A DNA stretch of 64,000 nt from Toxonevra muliebris (Eukaryota > Arthropoda > Insecta > Diptera > Pallopteridae). This document shows, piece by piece, positions 59,201-64,000 of this stretch. The stretch's first letter is position 1, and the number at the start of each line of letters is the position of its first letter. The stretch is from positions 54,139,408 to 54,203,407 of the forward strand of contig OY829329.1 in NCBI GenBank assembly GCA_963691655.1, read 5' to 3'. The notes under the pieces were generated by a model. The model saw only the letters and a list, made by a program, of their open reading frames with translations, did no database searches and had not been told where the DNA came from. A program made the position numbers and the translations under genes.

Positions 59201-62200
59201 CTAATTTGCCGCGGCGCGCCCTGTCGTGTAACGAAAAAATTCAAGGGTAGCTTGATGAAATTTTTTCGAAGTCAAAACGATGACAAATAAATATTTAAAA
59301 ATAAATGCTTAAAATATATTTCAATATCACTGAAAAGCAATCAGTTGTTTTATATTAATGATTTTTTTTGCTATAAATAAGAAAAATTGCAGTCGATACT
59401 ATGAAATTCAGCTTACGGCTAAATTGCAGCGGCGCGCGTCCTCCGAAGGGTTAATCTAATCTAAAGTAAAAAGCAGTTTTCTAAAATTTATTACATAGTG
59501 GAAAAATCTGGGAAATCGATCGAGAATGAAAATTATGCAGGGGAGCGATAGATTTACCGTTAGCTATTGGAAAATTGTTTACGATTTTTAATGCCGTTGG
59601 CAGTTTTGTGCACCATATCAAATTGTCATTTCTGACGACTAATTCTGTAAAAAGATAATGTTGTAAAAATCCACAATTTTTACTTTTTTAAGCATATTTA
59701 TTAAAATGTTGAACTTGGGTGGTTTTACCTTAGAAACCCCAACTACTTTTTTATAGGGTATATTTCCTTCAAAGACTGTTTGTTGGTTTTTGTAAGTGAT
59801 AGTCCAGTATAGAAGGGTTATTGAAAAAAGGTGGTAGAATTATTTGTCTGAGTAATTGGTTGCCTCTTTTCAGGATAAACAACTTTCTCCCATACATGTA
59901 GTTAAAATAATAATAAAAAACTTTATGTCTTTGGGTCTTGGAGCTTGTGGCTTGGTGATAGAGAAAAGTTGAATATAGAGCCAGAATCAGCTGACTCGAA
60001 TCATAAGTTATCAAATTCCCGCACAGAGTAATTGAAACCTGCTGATGTTGGTACTGGTAGTTTTAACTATAGAAGATAAATCGATAACCTTCCAAACACA
60101 GTTCTTTGGTATTTTGTTTGTAACTTACAGAAACTGTAAGCTTTGCCTGGAGAGAAAATATCTGCACATCCCAAGTAGGTTTGATCACAAGGGTACGATA
60201 AATGTGTAACCAAAAGTTCGGAAGAGGGGAGGAGTTTGAGGGGCACGCCACAGAGCAAGCAATAGGCTATGTATGTTATTTCCAGTCTTAGAAAGAAGAA
60301 ACAAATACTTTTCTTTTACCTAAAGGTTCCTTAAATAAATTAAGAAATTTGGTAAAAATTTCCTATCCTTTAAAAAGAATAAAAATGTTTCTAGATCCAG
60401 CAATTTGGGTTGAACCTTGATTAGTGAATCAATCATTTTTCAATATAAAAAGAAAAACTATATTTCAAATGAGATTGAAATTGTAAATCCACATACTAAC
60501 TTTAATACCAGTTACTCATTACTTTTATACTTTTTATTTGCACAACCCTATACTCAGGATGCTCACATGTAATTAAGTTAATATGCTGACACTAATGACT
60601 ACATAATCTTATATGTACATTTTCATACTTAATGACAACTTTATTTTAACCCCTGCTCCCCAAACAAAAGATTTTTTATTTTTTTTGTTATTTCCTTATT
60701 TTTCTTTTGTCACGCTACGTAGGTTTTCTCACAGGAACTATACGATATGCGAGTGCAAGAGTCCGCAGAAAATGGTCATGATGCCAGGTAAGTTGATAGT
60801 GTGACAGTAGCAATAAACAAATAAAAAAAGAAGCAAAATAAATGCTACAATTTAACTGTCTAAGTTTAATTTAGCAAATGTTTAAGTGTTTTGCTTTTTC
60901 TTGACTGTAAATATCTTTACTAGATGTCGTTGTATGAAAAGTTTTAAAGTCATTGGATTAGCAACCTAATTAAATTCAATAATTGTTAAATCTTCTAACC
61001 TTTTTGTGTGTTTTTTGTTCGTTCGTTTTTTAGTAATGGCATCAATACGTCAAATGTGAAAAAGGTCAATGGTTTAGATTTGAATGGCTTGGCACGAAGA
61101 TTATCCACGAAAGAAAATACTAATTGTTCTACATTGTCGAATGTGCGGTAAGTTTTTAATTTTTAAATATTTGAATTTTAGTTTAAACTTTCAAATTTTG
61201 AAGAATCATAATAAATGTTTTCCCTACCGGCAGTAAAGTGTTAATTTTGGGGTAAAACATTCCTGGCCCTCCACCCCTCTCTTTCTGATAAAAAAAAATA
61301 TGGCCGTAGCCACAGGTAGATAACTCAGTGTTTGCACTTCAAGGGTAAAGCACAGGGCGGCCTATAGAATATACTTTAAGTTAACAGATAGCTGCCTTAA
61401 GATCTTAAGATTATTTAGCCGAACGTTGAGAATACTCAATTTTGGCTTTTCTCGTAAGTTTAGGCAAAGGTCTCAAAGCAGATTTTAATTGAAGACTTGA
61501 GCCTCTGAAATTCATATTAATACCAAAATAGGTTTAGAAAGGAATTAAGCTTGTAAAAAATTTCGATTTAACTTAATATTTTCTTTCTATTTACATATGT
61601 TAACCAGAAAATGGCTTCGAATGGCTCTCAGAATTAGGGTTCTTCATATTTTGTTCTCTATACTTTTATAAATCTCAATATCTATAATCTAATCTACAAT
61701 AATATTGTATGTAATTCATATCCTTGATAGATTTGCTGTATTTGCATTGGGTTCTTCGACCTATCCCAACTTTTGCGCATTTGGTGAATATGTAGATAAT
61801 ATTTTGGGAAAACTCGGTGCTCAGCGTTTGCTTCGAGTAGCATATGGTGATGAAATGTGCGGGCAAGAGCAATCATTCCGCAAATGGGCACCTGATGTGT
61901 TTAAAGTAAGTAAACCGCATATATTTCTTAGCCTTGGTATAGATTGTTTCAAGTGTGTTGAGATTGCTGATGAGGGAAGTGTTTTGCTCTTAAATAAAAA
62001 CTGAGAGCATGCATGACATTATCTCTCTGCTTAAACCTCAACTCTTTTTGAAACAAATCAATCAAATCTTCGTAACTTTTCTTCAAAATCTCCTCTTCCA
62101 ACACATAGACTGCTTGTGAAATATTTGGTTTGGATATGGATGAAAGTATATCGGATTTACCAGCTTCACAAAATGAACAACTTAGCGTGCACAATGTACG

Positions 62201-63728
62201 CATGAAACCGGTACAAGTTGATGGCACTGTCGAACAATTACTCTCAAAATACCATAATAAAAAAGTGCGACGTTATAAAATCAAATCAACACCACGTATT
62301 TTGACACAGAAAAATGATGATGATAAAGTTACAATACTGGTAGAAATTTACGCACCTGGTTTAGATTATGAACCTGGCGACCATGTTGGTATTTTTCCAG
62401 CAAATCGTAAAGAAATCGTGGATGGTATATTGAAACATTTGACTGATTACGAAGATGCCGATGAAGTGGTACAGCTGCAGATATTGCATGAGAAGAAAAC
62501 CCCCAACGGTATCTTTAAATGTTGGGAACCCCACGATAAGATACCAGCAGAAACACTTCGTAATCTATTATCACATTTCTTTGACATTACAACACCACCA
62601 TCACGTGATTTCCTAGCGTTACTGTCAGACTTCTGTGACCATATGGAAGATATGAAACGTATGCTGTTATTGGTTAATGATATGAACATATACGAGAAAT
62701 GGCGCCAATGGCATCAGCCGCATTTACTTGATGTACTCGAACAATTTCCATCGTGCAAACCACCAGCAACATTATTCTTGGCTAATTTGATGCCATTGCA
62801 AGCTCGTTTCTATTCGATATCATCATCACCACGTAAAGTTATAAACGAGATACATTTGACCGTGGCGATTGTCAAGTACCGCAGCGAAGAGGGTAAAGGA
62901 GATGAACGTTATGGTGTATGCTCAAATTATTTAGCCAGTTTGTGTGAACAAGAAGCGGTATTTGTATTTGCGCGTAGTGCTCCAAGTTTCCATTTGCCAA
63001 AGAACCCAACGAATCCTTTGGTGCTGATTGGACCCGGTACAGGTATTGCGCCGTTCCGTTCTTTCTGGCAGGAATTAGAAGTGGCGCGTGAAATGAAAGC
63101 ACAACTGCCTAAAGTTTGGCTTTACTTTGGTTGTCGCAATTCAGATGGAGATCTCTATGCCAAAGAGAAAGAACAACTGGTGCGTGACAAAATATTGGAT
63201 CGTGTGTTTTTGGCGCTGTCACGTATTCCCAATATGCCAAAGGTATGCGATATAAAAAAATTTATAAAATTAGTTTTCGACTCTCCTTCTTCTTCTCGCT
63301 CCTCTTCTACTTTTAGACTTATGTGCAGGATTTGATTGAAAAAGATTTCGATTCATTTTACAAATTGATTTTCGAGGAAGAGGGACACATTTTTGTGTGT
63401 GGTGATGTCATAATGGCCGAACAAGTTTATCAAACTATAAGGTAAGTTCTTTTACTGTAGCAATTGCAAAAAAGGATATCCTATTCAACTACACACACAC
63501 ACACACACATAAATGCTATATTTTTATAAACACCCAGAAATATACCTCACTATATTATTTCATATCAAATTGAATTCAATTGTTTGCATTTGCTTCACTG
63601 CATTTTCCGTTTCATTCTATTTTATTCTCCTATTCTTTCCTCATCTCTTCTATTTTCATAGAAAATGCATCGCCCGAAAAGAGCAAAAGCCAGAAGCGGA
63701 AGTTGAGAATCTCTTGGTAGCATTGCGA
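35037..63728 (+). CDS. Nos: Nitric oxide synthase copy B, sixteen coding exons (last exon beyond window)
   Basis: Exons: 35037-35285, 48151-48287, 48384-48546, 52589-52680, 52898-53179, 53248-53422, 53490-53671, 53907-54116, 57323-57467, 58823-58927, 60723-60787, 61034-61147, 61731-61905, 62109-63242, 63317-63441, 63662-63728. They sum to 3420 bases, 1140 codons, open throughout. Seen: zinc cysteines C87 and C92, heme-ligand C173 in [13 protein letters not shown], arginine-binding E350 in WYMSTEIG, calmodulin helix at about 487-513, FMN motifs TETGKS and [16 protein letters not shown] motif at 931, NADPH motif at 1005. So both oxygenase and reductase halves are complete. The start ATG has an in-frame TAA nine bases upstream and a fly-like CAAA context. 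It is shorter than Drosophila Nos (about 1350 residues) because the glutamine-rich N-terminus is absent. Odd: hydrophobic changes in the calmodulin helix and a shortened autoinhibitory exon. It is a paralogue of copy A in tandem. Confidence 0.95.
36420..36560. repeat. Dispersed repeat, copy 1 (inverted partner near 41140)
   Basis: GATGAGGAACCGTA, AACGATCGT and ATTCTTCTGGCATCATTGTT line up with the reverse complement of about 41140-41280. The family is unknown. Confidence 0.55.
37293..37538. mobile_element. Small element with about 45-base inverted ends
   Basis: The ends read TCGCTCATTTACTAAAAGAC then TGTCATAAGTC, mirrored at 37495-37538. It is 246 bases with no coding capacity and an unclear target duplication. 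Confidence 0.65.
38827..39895. mobile_element. hAT-type non-autonomous element, family 1, copy 2
   Basis: The element is 38835-39887 with ends CAGAGCTGTAAAAGATTGCA and, inverted, CAGAGCTGTATAAGATTGCA. Perfect 8-bp duplications CTTCTCGA lie at 38827-38834 and 39888-39895. It is closely similar to the copy at 1701 along its length; the interior is GAAGTC-rich and non-coding. Confidence 0.9.
41140..41280. repeat. Dispersed repeat, copy 2 (inverted relative to 36420)
   Basis: Its reverse complement carries GATGAGGAACCGTATCGG, AAGCGATCGTG and ATTCTTCTGGCATAATTGTT, matching the copy at 36420-36560. Similarity continues weakly to about 41380. Confidence 0.55.
41630..42610. repeat. Cluster of CCAGGCG-type modules
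   Basis: A module like CCCACAAAATACCAGGCGC, then AGCAGTAGGTGGATGTCGAC and AAAATATAA, recurs with changes at about 41797, 41938, 42449 and 42555. The stretch 42171-42507 is nearly identical to 44393-44733 inside the hAT element at 43898. Confidence 0.6.
43890..44769. mobile_element. hAT-type element, family 3
   Basis: The element is 43898-44761 with ends TAGTGTTGATTCGATA and, inverted, TAGTGATGAATCGATA. Perfect 8-bp duplications GTCGTAGG lie at 43890-43897 and 44762-44769. Its right third duplicates 42171-42507. No transposase frame is present. Confidence 0.85.
45451..47225 (+). mobile_element. Unclassified DNA transposon with about 0.5-kb terminal inverted repeats
   Basis: The element is 45454-47222. 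Its ends read CACTGGAATAC and inverted repeats extend about 530 bases each (45454 to about 45985 and about 46685 to 47222), diverged by many substitutions and small indels. ATA stands on both sides as a possible 3-bp duplication. Between the arms is a decayed plus-strand gene. I could not assign it to a named superfamily. Confidence 0.75.
46015..46730 (+). pseudogene. Decayed gene of the long-inverted-repeat element
   Basis: Fragments in several frames read [72 protein letters not shown], [20 protein letters not shown] and [13 protein letters not shown]. This resembles a repetitive arthropod protein whose C-terminus reads NLG..SDEQGERFHQD...MMADYCW, which I know only as uncharacterised. Stops and frameshifts make it inactive. 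Confidence 0.6.
47226..48150. other. End of first copy B intron, no feature
   Basis: AT-rich, with a (TG)n run at about 48061-48077 and a T-rich tract before the acceptor at 48150. Confidence 0.5.
48151..48287 (+). CDS. Nos: Nos copy B exon 2: zinc-cysteine region
   Basis: The exon opens [15 protein letters not shown]. The C-x4-C pair is the dimer-interface zinc site of NOS. It continues through [13 protein letters not shown], the conserved first helix of the oxygenase domain. Confidence 0.92.
48384..48546 (+). CDS. Nos: Nos copy B exon 3: heme-thiolate exon
   Basis: It contains [15 protein letters not shown], whose cysteine (C173) is the proximal heme ligand. The phase matches its neighbours. 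Confidence 0.94.
49067..49405 (-). mobile_element. tRNA-derived SINE, complete copy
   Basis: The body is 49081-49391 between perfect 14-bp target duplications TCTTAACATATATA (49067-49080 and 49392-49405). The minus-strand head has A box TAGCCTAGTGG and B box GGTTCGATTCC, with CTTTCA in the anticodon-loop position as in tRNA-Glu. The tail ends in AACCTAACCTAACC, the complement of the plus-strand GGTTAGGTTAGGTT. It sits in intron 3 of copy B. Confidence 0.88.
49441..50200 (-). pseudogene. DD37E transposase pseudogene (IS630/Tc1/mariner superfamily)
   Basis: Minus-strand fragments read [34 protein letters not shown], a frameshift, [48 protein letters not shown] and [20 protein letters not shown]. 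Between the D of WPDLA and the E of RPVE lie 37 residues (one of them the stop), so the signature is DD37E. One in-frame TAA and several frameshifts kill it. Ends were not located. Confidence 0.75.
50513..52449. mobile_element. hAT-type element, family 2, copy 3, interrupted by mariner
   Basis: The element is 50521-52441 between perfect 8-bp duplications CTCTCATT (50513-50520 and 52442-52449). The ends read CAGGCATGCCAGCTCATT and, inverted, CAGCGATGCCAACTTGCGGG. Without the nested mariner it is about 720 bases. Confidence 0.88.
50614..51815 (+). mobile_element. Mariner element copy 3, nested, transposase broken
   Basis: The element is 50616-51813 flanked by TA (50614-50615, 51814-51815). The ends read TTGGGAGTATGAATGTATAA and, inverted, TTGGAGTATGAATGTATAA. 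The transposase starts at 50788 ([14 protein letters not shown]) and keeps the first catalytic D in VTGDEKW. It is then frameshifted by a deletion near 51300; the second frame has HGNARPH instead of HDNARPH (second catalytic D lost) but keeps APSDYHLF. A further deletion of about 50 bases lies near 51670. It cannot transpose itself. Confidence 0.92.
52589..52680 (+). CDS. Nos: Nos copy B exon 4: oxygenase domain
   Basis: The exon encodes [20 protein letters not shown] through NKGNIR. It lies just right of a nest of transposons in intron 3. Confidence 0.92.
52898..53179 (+). CDS. Nos: Nos copy B exon 5: oxygenase domain
   Basis: The exon begins [20 protein letters not shown] and continues through [20 protein letters not shown] to FSHPK. 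These are pterin- and substrate-side segments conserved in NOS. Confidence 0.94.
53248..53422 (+). CDS. Nos: Nos copy B exon 6: arginine-binding site
   Basis: It encodes [40 protein letters not shown] and [14 protein letters not shown]. The glutamate of STEIG (E350) binds the guanidinium of arginine. Confidence 0.94.
53490..53671 (+). CDS. Nos: Nos copy B exon 7: oxygenase domain
   Basis: The exon encodes [20 protein letters not shown] to [20 protein letters not shown]. The motif HHTASE..FMKH is NOS-specific. Confidence 0.94.
53907..54116 (+). CDS. Nos: Nos copy B exon 8: end of oxygenase domain, first half of calmodulin site
   Basis: It encodes [18 protein letters not shown] through [19 protein letters not shown] and ends in the basic stretch [14 protein letters not shown], the start of the calmodulin-binding region between the two halves of the enzyme. 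Confidence 0.94.
54117..56019. other. Left part of copy B intron 8, nothing recognised
   Basis: AT-rich intron sequence. No coding exon between 54116 and 57323 is needed, since residues run on without a gap. Confidence 0.5.
56020..56586. mobile_element. hAT-type MITE, family 5
   Basis: The element is 56028-56578 between perfect 8-bp duplications TTCTCCCT (56020-56027 and 56579-56586). The ends read CAGGGCCGTCGAGAG and, inverted, CAGGCCCGATGAGAG. It includes a C homopolymer near 56085. No coding region. Confidence 0.82.
56587..57322. other. Right part of copy B intron 8, nothing recognised
   Basis: AT-rich, with a pyrimidine-rich tract before the acceptor CCATAG at 57322. Confidence 0.5.
57323..57467 (+). 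CDS. Nos: Nos copy B exon 9: calmodulin helix and FMN phosphate loop
   Basis: It reads [20 protein letters not shown] and then [23 protein letters not shown] is the FMN phosphate loop. Residues I500 and I504 stand where Drosophila NOS has lysines (AVKFTSKLFGRA). Confidence 0.93.
57468..58822. other. Copy B intron 9, simple repeats only
   Basis: Poly(A) lies near 57902-57924 and an (AG)n run at about 58079-58098. No gene was seen. Confidence 0.5.
58823..58927 (+). CDS. Nos: Nos copy B exon 10: FMN domain
   Basis: A 35-codon exon encodes [20 protein letters not shown] followed by [14 protein letters not shown], the second FMN loop. Confidence 0.93.
58994..59454. mobile_element. piggyBac-type MITE in copy B intron 10
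   Basis: TTAA at 58994-58997 and 59451-59454 flank 453 bases. The ends read CCCTTCGGAGGGCGCACCGC and, inverted, CCCTTCGGAGGACGCGCGCC, followed by GCTGCAA and TTAGCCG on both sides. TTAA plus CCCTT ends is the piggyBac pattern. No transposase. Confidence 0.8.
59455..60722. other. Rest of copy B intron 10, nothing recognised
   Basis: Antisense frames near 60063-60258 have no recognised domain. Confidence 0.45.
60723..60787 (+). CDS. Nos: Nos copy B exon 11: FMN domain
   Basis: The exon encodes [21 protein letters not shown] chose the acceptor CGTAG at 60722 over the CACAG twelve bases later because FSQEL is conserved in insect NOS and the phase fits. Confidence 0.85.
61034..61147 (+). CDS. 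Nos: Nos copy B exon 12: shortened autoinhibitory segment
   Basis: This 114-base exon has the same phases as the copy A exon at 11483 but encodes 37 full codons instead of 54. [18 protein letters not shown] and [14 protein letters not shown] replace the conserved insert; only the end, LSNVR, is shared. Confidence 0.88.
61148..61730. other. Copy B intron 12, no feature seen
   Basis: 583 bases of AT-rich sequence between donor GTAAGT and acceptor GATAG. The same intron in copy A (11648-13555) is longer and carries repeats. Confidence 0.6.
61731..61905 (+). CDS. Nos: Nos copy B exon 13: C-terminal FMN domain
   Basis: The exon encodes [20 protein letters not shown] through RKWAPDVFK. At 175 bases it equals the copy A exon. 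Confidence 0.94.
62109..63242 (+). CDS. Nos: Nos copy B exon 14: FAD and NADPH domains
   Basis: 378 codons run from [13 protein letters not shown] to NMPK. All FAD (RFYSISSSP) and NADPH ([20 protein letters not shown]) motifs are intact. It is three codons shorter than the copy A exon. Confidence 0.95.
63317..63441 (+). CDS. Nos: Nos copy B exon 15: NADPH domain
   Basis: It encodes [18 protein letters not shown] through [17 protein letters not shown] and has the same length as the copy A exon at 15456. Confidence 0.94.
63662..63728 (+). CDS. Nos: Nos copy B exon 16, last exon inside window
   Basis: It encodes [20 protein letters not shown] and then ALR, followed by donor GTAAGT. The terminal exon (DESRYHED... 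in copy A) is not present before 64000. Confidence 0.92.
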
Positions 63729-64000
63729 GTAAGTAGAAATATAAGTCATATTTAATTTTACATGAGGACTATAAAAATGTGCATTAGGGTGGTTTTATTG
63801 TGTGAACCTAGTTTGGCAAGCTTCTAAATTAAAAAATGAAGGCTCAGAAATTACCAATTTTTGGAAATAGGTGGAACTTTGAAGTCCCAATCTTTGTATG
63901 AAAAAAAATACATTTTATTCCCCTGTAAAAATGCAACATTGCAGTTTTATGGAACTGAGAATACTTTAAAAAAAATGTAAATTTTGGATTGGATTTCGGA
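63729..64000. other. Start of last copy B intron, cut by window edge
   Basis: It begins with donor GTAAGT. The terminal coding exon of copy B is expected to the right. Confidence 0.7.

Noticed and set aside
60063..60258. Possible LINE fragment on the minus strand
   Set aside because: The translated frames show no reverse transcriptase or RNase H motif.
62447..62689. Minus-strand open frames across the copy B reductase exon
   Set aside because: They are antisense shadows of exon 14 without recognised motifs.

Overview
The window is eukaryotic, AT-rich, intron-rich DNA. Its only recognisable host genes encode nitric oxide synthase (NOS) of the insect type. Translated exons match the Drosophila Nos protein along their length, as I remember that family. 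The introns are packed with small insect-type transposons (hAT, mariner, piggyBac-like, tRNA-derived SINEs, RNase H LINEs). A higher dipteran is the best guess, and a tephritid-like fly is plausible; the species cannot be settled from sequence alone.

Layout: positions 1-11482 are intronic or upstream sequence of NOS copy A and contain only repeats. Copy A contributes its last six coding exons (11483-25857): the end of the FMN domain with its autoinhibitory segment, the FAD and NADPH domains, and the stop codon. Its heme-domain exons lie before the window. After about 9 kb of repeats, copy B starts at 35037 on the same strand. Sixteen of its coding exons follow to 63728 (1140 codons, open throughout); by analogy with A only the last exon (about 35 codons) is missing beyond the right edge. 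Where both copies are visible, every intron position and phase is the same, so this is a tandem duplication of a complete intron-containing gene.

The main observation is that the copies appear to have diverged in regulation and not in catalysis. B keeps the zinc cysteines, heme-thiolate cysteine, arginine-binding glutamate, and FMN, FAD and NADPH motifs. In its calmodulin helix, two lysines found in Drosophila NOS are isoleucine, as hydrophobic residues replace lysines in vertebrate inducible NOS. Its FMN-domain autoinhibitory exon is 17 codons shorter than that of A and has lost the conserved [13 protein letters not shown] segment. B also lacks a long glutamine-rich N-terminus. B is therefore a candidate calcium-independent, inducible-like NOS that arose within flies, beside an A copy that keeps the ancestral autoinhibitory insert.

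The non-coding part is a dense transposon graveyard in which many boundaries can be read to the base: at least five families of hAT-type elements with 8-bp target duplications, a mariner nested in a hAT element with the empty site present elsewhere in the window, an element with inverted repeats of about 0.5 kb around a decayed gene, a tRNA-derived SINE with a 14-bp target duplication, two RNase H LINE fragments, a DD37E transposase pseudogene, TTAA-flanked elements and foldback elements.
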